Of a stretch of 64,000 bases of DNA, positions 22,646 through 36,000 are shown piece after piece. The number at the start of each line of letters is the position of its first letter. The first letter of the stretch is position 1. The notes beneath the pieces were generated by a model. That model searched no databases and was not told where the DNA came from. It saw nothing but the letters and a program-made list of their open reading frames with translations. Origin of the DNA: Sphagnum compactum (lineage: Eukaryota > Bryophyta > Sphagnopsida > Sphagnales). The stretch spans positions 2,294,001 through 2,358,000 of the forward strand of contig OZ234494.1 in assembly GCA_965153455.1 (NCBI GenBank). Direction: 5' to 3'. The translations under genes and the position numbers were made by a program.

Positions 22646-25159
22646 ATGACAGTGCCTGATCCCGCCGAAGACAAGGTAGCTGAAGCCCCTGCTGCCGCTG
22701 CGGAGTCCACGGTCGTAGAAGATACTGCAGGTAAGTTTGTAGCTTTGCTTCCTTGCTGTGGGCAATACCTTTCTTCGTACAATACCTTCCTTCTCAACGT
22801 ATGTTGTTGAAAGCAAACGGAGTCCTAACTAAATCTCGTCTCTGAAGTTCGAATTGTTGTATGAGCGGGAACCTCTAGGATGTTGAGAACTCTCTTTTTT
22901 TCCGCGTTTTGAGCGCAATTTTGACATGGTAGTAGTAACATCCCCCTCTTGCGTTCCTTTTCTTTGCATGCAATTAGACTTCCAGTAGAGATCTGAAATT
23001 CCGTGGGAAATCTAAAGATTCAGATAGGTACTATCTGTAAACCTTAGCACACGGATCTCAGCGTTTTCAGCATTGCCAGAGATAGCCAGAGAGATCCGTG
23101 TCCTAGTTGTGATGCCTTCCTTCACCCTTTTTTTGCAGGGGAGATGACGACCCCTGAGGACAAGGAAACTATATCAGTTGAGCCTACAACGGCATCAGCT
23201 GAGGAAACTACCCCTTCTCCCACAGAGGAGACAAAGGAGGAAACTACATCACCTCCCACTGAAAAGACCAAGGAGGAAACTACACCACCTCCCACTGAGG
23301 AGACCAAGGATGTTGTCTCCGAGAGTAAGGAAGAAACACCTGCAGGTCAGTAGTATCAGAGATGTTGAAGAGGATCAAAATACTTTAGACTCTTGATATG
23401 TGTCCCTGTTTCTGCCATCCATGTTGTTTATTTTCTCTTTATTGACAATTCCACCAGTGGGTCTTTCATGAGTTATCAATCTCAGCAGCATGATGCCTTC
23501 TTCTTTGTTCAGACATTAGATCGAACCTCAGTCAATTGTAGTATTATTGGCATTCCTTTTCCTTTGTCCTGCTCTTGTTGCCCTTACTATCATTCTTTGA
23601 GAGATTTCTTACAACAGAGAGGTTGTCTGCACTTCTGAAGGGAGATCTAGCATCTTGTGTATTTTTTTTTGTATTGTTGGAGTTTTCCTGTCTTGATAAA
23701 TTTCCTCAGCTGGCCTTATGCCATTGTAGCTAAAAGTTGACACTAGGGAGGATGGCTTAGGTGCTGGCCATACAACTTTGTGTTACTGTTCATATGGAGA
23801 CTATGCCAGGAGACCATGCTGCTATTTGTTTTCCAAGTAGATACATTCATTTGCAGTACTCTCTGGGAGTTTGTCTACTGTTGCTGCTGTGGTTGTTGTT
23901 CCAGTACTGATTCTACCAACTCATTTGCTGAATTCAACAGCAGCTCCAGCTACTGACACTGCACCAGAGCCTGAGACCAAGCCTGCAGAAACTTCTGGTC
24001 CTTCCAGTCCTACACTTTTCCAGAAGCTGAAGGTGAAATTTTTGCATTCTGAAAACAAAGCAAAGGGAAAGGAAACTCCAGTTAAGGAGGAACCCCAGTC
24101 GACCAGTGTGGATCCAGTGTCTGTACCAGAGGCAAAACCAGAGCAGAAGGAAACCAAATTCAGTATCTTCTCCAAGTTCAGGAAGGGAGCCTTGAAGAGT
24201 CATGAACCAAAATCTAGTGCGCCTGCAGCAGCACCAGTTGAGGAAGCTCCAAAAGCACCAGAAAGTGTGGACACTTCCGGTGCCCCAGCTGAGGTATGCT
24301 GAAATTAGTAATTGTCTCAAGTACATAACCTTCAATTTCCATTGTCACGAAGTTTATGTTGGCAGCCTGGTATGTGTATCACAATTGCACTTCTAGGTTT
24401 CCATACTCCTTTGCTTTTGTCATTCTTTTGTCTGTGAGGTTCTTCAAGTTGCTCCAATGTGTTGTCTTGGAATTCCTTTCAAAAGTTCAGTTCTTTGCTG
24501 GAATTTGGCATCTCATGAAGGCCACCTGATGCTTGAGTTCATATAATTCATTTGGTTTATGTGCATACTGTGATATAGTGGCCCCTGCTGATACATTCTG
24601 CTTGACCTCATGTCCTTAGGAACCCAGCACAGAACTGGTCAGCACTGAAGAAGTTACTGTTGAACCACCCACCACAGAGCCAATAAGCACTGAAGAGGCT
24701 CCTATTGAACCACCCACTACAGAAACAGTCAGTACTGAAGAAGCTCCTCCTAAGCCACCCGTCACAGAACCAGTCAGCTCTGAAGCAGCCCCTGTGGAGG
24801 TGATACCTGCTGAGAAAACTGAAGAGCCTGTAAAGGTACCAGCAACTCCTCCAGCTCCCACCAAGTCACCACTGAAATCACCTTTAGCAATTTTCCAGAA
24901 ACTTGTGAAGAGGATAATAAACAAGAAGCCTAAAGCATCAGCACCTGCCTCAGCACCTGCATCAGAAGCCACCCCAGCACCTGCTCAAGAAGCTGTCTCT
25001 GCACCTATTGAAGAACCCACCTCTGTGCCTTCTGAAGAAGCTGGTGCTGGAGGAGCTGCCTCTGCACCTGCAGAAGAAGCTGCCACTGCACCAGCCGAAG
25101 AACCTTCCTCAGCACCTGTCTCAGAACCTGCCGTAGAGCCTCCCACTGCCAGCACCTGA
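22646..25159 (+). CDS. Acidic Pro/Thr/Glu-rich repeat protein, 394 aa, unknown function
   Basis: I read four coding exons: 22,646-22,730, 23,139-23,345, 23,941-24,293 and 24,620-25,159. They have GT/AG introns and consistent phases (1, 1, 0) and end in TGA, giving 394 residues. I do not recognise the family. There is no signal peptide or membrane segment. The N-terminus (MTVPDPAEDKVAEAPAAAAE) is acidic. Exon 2 encodes three 12-residue repeats (EETTxxPTExTK). Exon 4 encodes three full 15-residue repeats (STEEAPIEPPTTETV type) plus a partial fourth, and ends in an Ala/Pro/Glu tail (SAPAEEAATAPAEE). Set in this disordered acidic background are three basic hydrophobic modules: PTLFQKLKVKFL (residues 122-132), KFSIFSKFRKG (170-180) and LAIFQKLVKRIINKK (304-318). 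Such modules could bind membranes or partners, but this is inference. The acceptor of exon 3 is a tandem AACAGCAG, so one residue may be alternatively spliced. Confidence 0.8.
23201..23308 (+). repeat. Three 36-bp coding repeats in exon 2
   Basis: Units at 23,201-23,236, 23,237-23,272 and 23,273-23,308 each start GAGGAAACTAC and encode EETT(P/S)(S/P)PTE(E/K)TK. They keep frame and so expand the protein by 12-residue steps. Confidence 0.9.
24641..24790 (+). repeat. 45-bp coding repeats in exon 4
   Basis: Units start at 24,641, 24,686 and 24,731, with a fading fourth at 24,776. Each encodes about 15 residues of the pattern STEE-x-P-x-EPPTTEP-V. These are independent of the exon 2 repeats in length and sequence. 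Confidence 0.85.
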
Positions 25160-27935
25160 AAGAGGTTAATGGTATCCAAACAATATTTATGTAGATAGTG
25201 TACCATAGGTTTTTTACCTATGTGTCCAGCACCCCTGGGTAGTCACTTATTTTGGGTGGATGTTTCTCACGTAGGTCATAAAATTGAGGGGGTACCCTGC
25301 ATTTTTTAGCAAAGCTTAGCTGCATTTGCCCAGAATAGGCCTCATAACTAATTAGCTCCATGTTAGGTTGTTAAGTTCTTCATTTAATAAGTGGATATGT
25401 GTCTGCTGTTCCATGACTGTCAGTCCAATCTTGTAGCAATGAATTGTATTATTCACATGGTCTAATGACTCTCCAATCCATCAGTTCTCAGTGTTTTGAA
25501 AGGATTAGCCCCCTGCCTCTCTCTGTGATCTACAACAGAGGAGAGTAGGATGTTTTGCTTCTCTGTTTTCACGTTTGCATTAACCTCTCAAAGTGGGGTG
25601 CTCTATGATACAATGTTATGTGGTGCATACCTTGGAAGATGGGCAAGGGCAATCTGGTCCTGAAACTGACTGGTCCGTTCCATTGGATTTGGAGGACTAA
25701 TTTATTCTCTCAGGCCTTTTCAGTGGTTGGTTGTCAAGGCAAGGTACAGGAGCCAGGTGACAGTAACTAAAAACAATGGAAAATGTCAGCAACTACAATC
25801 CACTTGCCATTAGGTGCAACCAGCTGATCTACCATAGTTTACAGTTGATTTGTTTGAGCAGCAACCAAATTGTTGTTGTATTCTTCCTGAATCTAATGCA
25901 ACTGAATTGTGAACATTCCTGTAGACTTGTTGGATACCACTTCTATATCTGGAAAAATTCAAAATTGTTCCAAAACCAGCAGCAGCAGCAGCAGCTGCAG
26001 AGATTCCTTCATTTGCCTACATGCTCTTTGTGCTCACTGCTGGCACTCATTTATCTCTGCTCACCTTGACTTGAGTCATTTTTAGACTTGTCATCACTAT
26101 TAAGTTTTCAATGCTCAAGAACATTCCCTGGATGTAGGTATGGCTTATGTGCTCACAAAGGTTGAAGACAAAAAGTCTAGAGATCTTCATTGACTTTCCT
26201 GAGGCTTACATCTTGGACTTCCCATCAGGGTTGGTTACATGTTTTTGTCTCTTCTCCAATTTCAAATTGCAGTCTCTGAAAATTCAGTAAGGATGATGAT
26301 GTCGGTGCTTTTGAGCTCCAGAGGCAGATTACTTATTTGTTTCTTCTATGTGGACTGCTCCATTTCAAATTGCAGTCTCTGAAAATTCAATAAGGGTGAT
26401 GATGTAAGTGCTTTTGAGCTCCAAAGGCAGATTACTTATTTGTTTCTTCTATGTGGACTGCTCTGCACATACATGTTTCCATCCTTCTTTCAGTGTACTT
26501 TTGCTTCTTTTGTCACTCAATCCAAGCTTTGCAATTTCAAGAATTGGAATGAGTGGTACTAGGAGCTTTTCATGTCCAGAATACAGCAAAACAGTTTCTG
26601 CTGCAGTTCATGCAAAGAGAGTTGGGTTTTTTTGAGACTACTCATAATAGGAACAATTTGTATAAAACTACCAATGCTTCCAGTGTTCCAAGTTCTAACC
26701 ATCTGTACTCTACCAGAAACAATTTGTATACACTACTAATACTTGCACTGTCTTAACCTCAAGAACTAGGTATGTACAATGGAACAAACCTAGTAGGGCC
26801 CCTTTCACCCAGGAAAGTAGTGAGCCTGGTAGGAGAGGAACCTTTCCAGTAGGGTGAGCCAGCTTTTCTAGTAGGTGGTAAGGGGTTTTTCAAGGACTCT
26901 TCCAAAGTGCAATTGGGTTTTCCCACCGCCAACTCACAGTTAAAGCATACTCTCTACCCTGCATCACATTAGAATCCAGACTACCAACGAAAAGAGCAGC
27001 AGATGGCTGCCTGTCCCGCATAGGAAAAAGGCTGAAAAAGTGCCTCAATAGGACACCCCCAAATTGGTTGTGGAAGAGGAATCGAAACTCCTGGCTGTTT
27101 GTCAATGTAATAATGCCTTTCAAAGTCTGGGACTGATGATGCCTTTTGCCCCCAATTTCTCACTGTGGATTTAGAAACGATGTTGAAGGACTAAGAGCAA
27201 TGGAATGAATAGATTCAACTGGAATTTTGTTCAGACTCTCAGGAGATTCTTGGAGTTCTATAAACTTAAGTCTTTGGAGAAGGTATTGGTTAGCTTTAGC
27301 TTGGCCACAACCTAAAGCACACAGCCACTGAGCTACCTTAGTATAATATTCGTACACCAAAACCCTTAAAAACCTCAAATCCAAGCCTTAAAACTATATA
27401 TCAATTTCAATGACCCCATTATCATCCAAGACACTCATATTTCACTACCAAGAGGACCTTCTTTTAGGTTTAGGGTGTTCGAGGTGGCCAAAAATGTGAT
27501 CATATCTTGCCCAATCTTATCACCATTATTCAGTAAAGATATGATGTCTTGAAACTACATCCTTCCCTAGGGTCAGTTTTCTCATTAAATAATCTTTAAA
27601 ATAATGAAATGAAATTTCAGGAAAATATGAAGTTGAGGTGTTAAAAACCATCATAATTATCATTAAGCAGCAAGATCTTGAACTTTCATGCTGATGTGCA
27701 AATTCTCGGGATTAGGCAGGAAAAACAGGAATCTTTGATAACAGATTTAGTCAAAATTTGAAAACCTAGAAACTCCATGCTTGTCACAAAAAGCTCAGTT
27801 GCACTCCTTGAACCCTGATTGTAACTCAAGTTGACCTCCTCCTTGAATCATGATGTACATCTGTAATTGAAGAACAGGTAGGTGACATAGAGAAACTGAA
27901 AATTTGAAAATGCTTTTACCTACAGGATGGAAGAT
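25160..27935. other. 3' flank and intergenic stretch
   Basis: Holds the likely 3' UTR of the acidic-protein gene just after 25,159, a (CAG)n tract at 25,978-25,995 and the 103-bp duplication at 26,259-26,464. No further gene is recognised. A weak LOV-domain-like word at 26,968-27,024 is discussed among rejected items. Confidence 0.4.
26259..26464. repeat. Tandem duplication, 103-bp unit, two copies
   Basis: Copies at 26,259-26,361 and 26,362-26,464 share ATTTCAAATTGCAGTCTCTG and TTTCTTCTATGTGGACTGCT with about five differences. Confidence 0.9.
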
Positions 27936-27937
27936 TC

Positions 27938-30151
27938 ATCTTGGAGGTGTCCAGTGCCCACTCTGTATGACAGCCAGTTTCACATGCCAGAAGCAAAATG
28001 GATGTAGAACAGCCATCTGGATCATAAGCAAATGTAGACAGAGGTGGTGAGATTTCACTAAGAAAAAGTCTGCAATGTTATGTCCATAAGGACATTGCCT
28101 GATCTTTGAGGATGTACTGAGCATGTGAATAACAAGGTCAGGTGAATCAACTTGTTGGCCTTTTCGCTTCTGAAGCTGACTTTTACGAGCCATGAACCTT
28201 TCACTCTAGACTAAGTACCAACAGAGTGGGCAAGGTAGAGATGTCGTACAGTCTGATGTGCATCATTGACTGTTGTAGTGGACCATGTCCAAAAGTCAAG
28301 TCTCTGTAAGTCAGGAAATGCATCCAGCAGGACTGGAACATATAAAGATAGATGTCTTGCACACTTTTGGGAAATCCGAAAACATGAGGCACCCATTGGG
28401 CTTACAGGTATGTGTGCAGGGAAGACCAGATCCTTTTGAAGCACATTGGTGAATGTTGTTTGCCTGTTCTTCCCACGAAAGGGGGTGTGACTGTATAACA
28501 TCTCATAAATCTATACACCTGGCCCCAATCCAGAAACCCAAAGTCATAGCAGAGAAGTGGATCAGAGCTGTTGTTCACAGACATACTTCTCAGTACTATC
28601 ATTCAATGCATTAAACCCATGACAAACATAATCCCCATGAAATGGTTGCTAACAGTTGAACAAGAGATGGATCCATGAGGAGAGAGAAAATCACTAGCTT
28701 TTTTAGAGGAGAAAAACTCAAAAGATCCTCAAAGTACAGTTTTTAGACAGGAAGGTGGAATGTATACCAAGAGCCCACCAATCCACCAGACTGCTATGGC
28801 CTTGGCCTGTAATGATCTCCTGTAATTAGATAACCCCTTTCAATGAGATACCAGTGAAGAAAGAGACCCAAGGAGAAGAGAAGGAAAAGCAGAAAGAAAC
28901 AAGAAAATAATGAACTATCACCTAACCAGAGACAGTGATGCAATCTGAAAACTTGGGGAACCTTCCCGAATTATTCAACAACATATAGTGTTCCAAGATT
29001 CAGGGTGTTAAACTCCACCATTACTAGCAGGTGAACCCCTGTTTTCCTTTATCAATACAGTTCTGCACCCCAACAATAGGACTGCGAGTTCTCTGGCAGG
29101 TTATTCAACCTGCACCAGTTACAAAAGAAGGAACTTACAGGAGCAATGTATTCCTCGGTCCCAACAAAGGAGTTTGAAGCCATGGTGAACTCTGAGAAAT
29201 AAATGGGAAGCTCTGTATCTTTGTGCTTTTTGCATTGCTTTGGTTTCTCTGGAGTTACCAACTGCATAGCCATACAACCAGTTACCTGAGCTATGATCTT
29301 GCATGCATCTGCAATCGTCTAAATGCTCAATTTATTGCTATATCATCTTTCCTTCTACTTAGATAAAGAATTTTCTGAAAAAGAAACTCAGAAAAGTATC
29401 ATAAAAACCATCAATGTGACATCAAAGTGACCCAAAAAGGAGTCTGCTGTCCTTGAAGGCTTTTAAGGGCCCTTAACAAGTTATATGTGCAATACAACAA
29501 TGAAACTGCAGTCCAGATATAAGCGGCCACAATGACAAATTGATGAAATTCTATGTTTGTCTGAATGGATTTCTTCAAGACGTAAAAAGAGCATAGAGCA
29601 ACACACACCTGTGATTTAGATGAAGTTACAAATGGCAAGTCAAAATCTGTAAGTTGTACATGCCCATCTTTTGGAATTAATATATTTTCAGGCTCTATAC
29701 ACAACACCTGCATTACATTTTTCATCCACCCTGAGAAATCTGATTGTCATACCCTTCAAGGTGTCTTTTGGTCCATAAATGATGTTTACAGTGGAGTAAT
29801 TTGTCAGATGCAATTAAGCAGATGTAATTTTCTCATCTTCAATATTCCGCATCAAGCTTATAGATCAACTCTGGTTGAGAACCATCAGTAAAAGCATAAC
29901 AGTGTCAGTTTTTCTATAAACTTCTGATATGTTTGAGACTTAATGTGTCCAATGGCAACAATAATTTCAAAGTTGTGGATTAACAAAGTTAATGGGATTA
30001 GGTCATGAATACTACAATACCCTTCACTATAAACAGAAAAGACTGATCACCATCTGATATGACATTGGCAATTTTAAATTGGGAGTAAGCCTTCTAATTA
30101 CCCATGCAATGAAGGTACTCAAGTGCAAGGACAATCTCAGCAGCATAAAAC
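27938..30151 (-). pseudogene. Phototropin-type AGC kinase pseudogene, 5'-truncated
   Basis: Fragments on the minus strand follow the order of a phototropin kinase domain (plant blue-light receptor, plasma membrane). 30,151-30,102 reads FYAAEIVLALEYLHCMG with AG and GT borders. 29,707-29,609 reads PENILIPKDGHVQLTDFDLP then FVTSSKSQ. About 29,262-29,139 reads SNSFVGTEEYIAP before a GTAAGT donor. About 28,530-28,406 reads HTPFRGKNRQTTFTNVLQ then KDLVFPAHIP before GTAAGC. Near 28,010-27,938 a degraded HPFCFWHVKLAVIQSG end follows. Splice borders survive, so it arose from a genomic, not retro, copy. Damage is clear: in the second exon the YRDLKPEN catalytic loop is broken by an apparent 8-bp deletion, the VDWWALG block before YEMLY is shortened and frame-shifted, and no N-lobe or LOV domains are seen upstream. 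D6PK/other AGCVIII kinases are the alternative origin, but the GTEEYIAP/HTPFRGKNRQ blocks favour phototropin. Confidence 0.8.
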
Positions 30152-31403
30152 CTGTCAGTCACAAAATGGAAAGGTAGGAATGTGAAGGTTTCATCCCCAC
30201 TTATGCTCTGAGTCTTAGAAAGATTTTTGACATTTCCCTAATTTTTGGGTAATACACCGTTTTTGAACCCTTCAAAGGATTTATGTGGGGAAACTTGTGT
30301 ATTTTTTGTTTGGTGTAACGATTTTTAGATTTTGCTTTGACAGAACATTCCTTATTGTTTTTATGTTTGAATGTTGTGTTTCTATACTTCTTTTTTGAAG
30401 TTGTATTTGCTTGACCCTTGCATGTTCGAAAACTTGAATGTTTTCATGTCATTTTGAATATTTCCATTAAGTTCCTTAAGAACATATGCCAATTAATGCT
30501 GCAAAACTGAAATGTTCATTTTTGGCTCCTATTTTTAAAAAATTCAAAACCTAGGATTTCACCGTGTGGCCTTAACAACATAACAGATAATGGAATTGAC
30601 CATCACTATCTATTCTAAACTAGGGTTTAATTTAAATTAGTTTAGGGTTTAGGGTTTAGTTTAAACTACATGTGGATTTAAGGCCCACATTTAAACTAAA
30701 TATATTGCAATTTTCAAAAAAATCAAAATTTAAAAACAAATGGTTTATGTACACATTCTTGATGTAAACCCTAAACCCTTTTTCTAGTGTAAAAAATGCA
30801 GAATTCTCTTTGGAGGTTCAGGAACACCCTGAGCTCCCTCCCACCCTCACATGGTTGCTTGTGATTTCCCTCGTTAATTGCAATTTGCATCGCTGATTTG
30901 AGGGTGTTTGTTGTTGGGTATCAACAAGTGTTGTTGAAAGTACCATGAGTGCCTGAGAGGTAGTATAGCACTGAAGAAACTCAGTGCCACAAGGTAGCAC
31001 GAAGTCTTGCGATGAAAACCTCTCACATCAATGATGATGTTGTATCACATATGAGAAATTGGAAAACTAACCAAACTGAAACATCGTCCCCACAAAGCCC
31101 AAGGAGCTAAACTCCTCCCAATTGTCTTGCCTTTCAACGTTCCAGTTTCAAACCGACTTGACAATGTATGACCACGACCTTGCACAAAAGATCATCTCAC
31201 GCATCTGAAGGGCTCTTTCACGAACTAACCCAATCGATGGACAGGCTCAGTTTCGGGGTAAAATGACACACTACAGAACATTTCAAGGACTGACGTTGAG
31301 CTCCCTGTATGCAGACTCTCCATGGATTGATAATTTGCAGAAAGGAAGGTGGTGTAAAAATACACCATGGAATAAGGTACCAAAGAGGTTGAAATCAACT
31401 GCT
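30152..31403. other. Intergenic stretch between kinase pseudogene and H3
   Basis: No gene recognised. A short telomere-like run TTTAGGGTTTAGGGTTTAG lies at about 30,641-30,659. The N-lobe of the kinase, expected here on the minus strand, was not found. The part next to 31,404 should include the histone 3' UTR. Confidence 0.4.
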
Positions 31404-32330
<927 letters not shown>

Positions 32331-32350
32331 TCTTTTAGGGATTTTGTTTT

Positions 32351-32446
32351 TAGCCAAAGTGGCGATCATCCCTAGGAAGATTTAGCCAAATCTGGCTACA
32401 AACCATATATGAACTCTAATCATCCTTTTATTCTTTTTGGCTACAA
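32351..32446 (+). repeat. TGTAGCC inverted-repeat element, near full length
   Basis: Begins TAGCCAAAGTGGCGATCATC, continues GGAAGATTTAGCCAAATCTG and GCTACAAACCATATATGAA, then TAATCATCCTTTTATT, and ends TTTTTGGCTACA. Together with the copy at 19,972 it best defines the family and its inverted ends. Confidence 0.75.
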
Positions 32447-35400
32447 GCTGAAAACCATATGTAGAAATAAGGCAATTATTTTATGTTTTTTATCCTCACT
32501 TCCGGCGATTGAAATCCTCCAAAATCACTCCATTTTCGAATTTTAAAAAATTTATTTTGTCTTTTTGGCGAAACTCAGCCAATTAAAAAAAAAGAAAAGG
32601 GCAGCCACATAGGTGTAGATTTCTAAAACTTCCAAGTCCCGAATTTTCTTTTTCCCAGGTGTGGTGAGGTTTGAGGACCTGAGGTTGAGGGCTGCGGATC
32701 TGGTGTCACCACAAGGTCGGGACCTCGTCTCCGGTTCTGTAATTTTGGGACCTGAATCTCTCTGAGAAGCAAGTTTAGGGTTCCGGGTTTAGGGTTTAAG
32801 GATTTTACTAGTAATCAGGCCTTCTTTGAAGAAGATCCATTCCATTTGTTGCAATACAATTTCGCACGCACCCAATTGCCACCAAAGCTTTGCCTTTTGA
32901 TTTCATGGTGAGTGAGAAGCCATTACCTACTACCTATCTTCTGTTATTTACCCAAATCTTGATCATGAAGAAGGGGCAGGGATGTTTGCAGTTTTGTTTT
33001 TTATCATCTCTCTTCCCTGCCCTTTTGTTTATTGAAAGAGATTTGATATTTTCTTTTGTTGTAAGTTCTAAAAAAACAAAATTGTTGAAAGTTTCTTTGC
33101 TGTAAGAGAGAATGATCTGCAGAGAGAAGATCTTGTAGATCTTGATGAGTTGTTGTGGCATGCATGTATCTGACTGAACACTCAGGAATTGACATTCAAC
33201 TCAAAACCCCTGTTTTTTTGAAGCCCCTTTCAAGCCTTAATAATCTAAATGTCAGTCCTTGATTAATACCCTCATGATCTTTTGCTGAAAAAATTTAGAT
33301 TCTATGGTTAAAACAAAACTTGTCTGATATGTAATGCAAGAAGCTGAGAAAGTTAATCTGTGAAGAGTTTGAAGGATGCCCCCTTGATCGACTTACTTAT
33401 TGTTGCTCTGCCAGTTTTCTCCATCATTGATTCAAAATGGAACTTGTATCTATGTGCCTCTCTGAATTGGCAACCCATTTAGACCTCAAACGGTGGAAAG
33501 TTCAATTGTGTGATCATATGAGTATAAACTCTATAAGATTTGCACCAAGTCATACTTGTAACTCGAGAGCCAAGAAACAAAAATCCTTTGCAGTAATCTG
33601 ACTACTGAAACTGACAGCCTAGATTCACAACCTATTTATACCACCCAGCTGTGATGTGATAAAACCATGAAAATTCCACAGCTCAAGCAGAAACAGCAAC
33701 CTCTCCATCGACTCTACAGGTTGCACAAAAGATGTACTATTAGGCTCTACTAAACAACTCATGGAACACAACTTGGGTCATTGCCGACTTACAACCAAGC
33801 TGCCAGAATATTGATCCTTGGAGCAATTCAACAATTACTGTAGAAAAAAAAACCGCACAGCAAACAATTATATGCAAAAAAAAAGAGCTCCATGGCAAAC
33901 ATTCATACCAGCAGGAACTCACTCACAGCAATGACACTTTTTGACCATATGATAGAGGTGAAGTCTAGACCCCCCAAAGCATCCAATCAGAAATATCAAC
34001 CTTTGAGAAAATAAATTCACTAAAGCACAATAGAAGCAGTCCAAATGTGCCCAATGTTTGGGAATGACCTTTGTTCTACTGAGAGCACACCCATTGCCAG
34101 GAACTTCTACACCCATCATCTAGTGCATGAGGAAAAACAGCAGCAGCATGCATCCACAGAGCAGAAGAACCTGGGAGTCTCAGGAGCATTAAATCCAATA
34201 ACAACATTGACAACACAAGGTCATCCCAGAGACCTTTACTTCCAGAATATGGTATCTGCATGATCCAACCAAGTGCCACCCATTTGAAGAGGTTGTCACA
34301 TTGTTTGTAGTTCAGACTTGAAGGCAATAAACTGTAAAAGCCATCTCTATGGATACATTCCCATCATCCATGGAAAGAGCATCTTCTTTGGGTCAAACAC
34401 TATCTCTCCTCAGAACACCCCTTCTTCTGATTTCTTGAGATACCTCCAAGTATCGCACTTCCATCTATTCTTGACTTCATTCTACAGAAGCTCTTTGAGC
34501 TTCATTCAAATCTGATCTGGCAACAAACTGCATCTGGTTATCTTTCCAGGTACATATCAGTGTTGTGCTGGTATCTCTTTTCAAGAGAACAGGTGGTCCC
34601 AGATCTTATGTATTATAACATTTTGGTAAAATCTTTGGGGAATGATCTAAAGAAAACTTGAAAAATGCCAAAACCTCAGGATGAAGGTTCATATTATGCT
34701 GCCCAAACATGGAGGTTATCAGGTGTAGGGTTTATGGTTTTTGAAAAAGATGATGCAATTTTGAGTGTGGTTCAAATTTAGGGTTATAATTTAGAAGTGC
34801 TGATTTTATTCAAATTTACATGAGTCTTTGATTTAGTTTTCCAATTCAACACACAAATTGTCCCAGAAATCTTCAGAAAGACCAAGACAAATTGAAGAAC
34901 ATGTTTTGAAACAAATCACACATATGTTTTGTCACATTTGCTCTATCTTTAAGTAGTGAACATGTTTGTAACCAAAAATGAGGTAGGAGAAGCTCTAATC
35001 TATAATTTCAAAGCCTTACTTTGCATCGCCCTTGGAGATATTGTTGTTGAATTATTGAAATCATAATCACCTTTGTAACATATTTCCTCAAAAAGGGGCT
35101 TTTATGCTCAATTCCACACCAACAAACTTCGAGATTCATCACATACAAGTCCTACACAATACATCAATACACATAACAAATTGTCAATAACAACAAAACC
35201 CAAAGCTTTTACCAAATTTGGATGAGCTCTCAACTTCAAAAACACATGACTTGAAGATGTTGAAGACTTAGGACCAACCTAAAATGGTGCACATGCTTGA
35301 AACTAACCAAAAAAAAACAATTGAATCACACTTCATGATTTAGGTATTGACCTCAAATGATGTGCAAATGACATAATGATGAGCAATAAAACTATAACAA

Positions 35401-36000
35401 CTAAGTTAAATCGAAAAACACATGACATAAACACAATAGAATAAAACTAAAATTGATGGACAACAGATGATAAAAAATAGTAGAATACACCTAATCTCAG
35501 TGGACAACATGTGACAACCCTCAAATGAACAACATATGACAAACCTCAAATGGACAATGTATGATAAAAACACAACATAATAAAATTGACCTCAACAAGG
35601 ATCACCATGGCAAAAACAAAACACAATAAAAACAAATGACATCCCATCCATGTCTAAAGAAAATTAAGGTTTTTCATGAACATGCCCATTTCATCATTGG
35701 AATATTACAAAACTTTTAAAAACATGAAAATTTTTCGAAACATTATGGGGTTTAATCTATACTAGCAATAATTCAAAGGTTTCATTGCCACAATTACACA
35801 TCTATGACCAAAAAAAGTCAATATATATAAAATAGTTCAAGAAAACATAGAGGAAACATAACATACATCATTTATACACCTAAATCAAAACAAAATGCAT
35901 ATAAGAAATCAAAACACAATGGATACAAAAAATAAAGCAAAATGTTCATACCTATATAACATCAAAATAACTTGGTCTTCTTCAAAAAGGTCATTGTCCT
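32447..36000. other. Intergenic stretch, no gene recognised
   Basis: Short telomere-like TTTAGGGTTCCGGGTTTAGG lies at about 32,773-32,792. The frames at 33,919-34,327 on the minus strand and 34,045-34,263 on the plus strand have no recognised domain. From about 34,900 the base composition becomes strongly AT-rich. Confidence 0.35.

Noticed and set aside
23871-23940. Hydrophobic N-terminus (STVAAVVVVPVLIL) preceding exon 3, as a signal-anchor start
   Set aside because: It lies in the intron before the AACAG acceptor. The exon chain from 22,646 keeps phase without it, so it is probably not translated.
26968-27024. LOV-domain-like word FPMRDRQPSAALFVGSLDS on the minus strand
   Set aside because: Spacing resembles the PMRD...FIG..LDGS end of a phototropin LOV2 domain. 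It lies on the wrong side of the kinase fragments and nothing around it supports a LOV core, so chance or rearranged debris is more likely.
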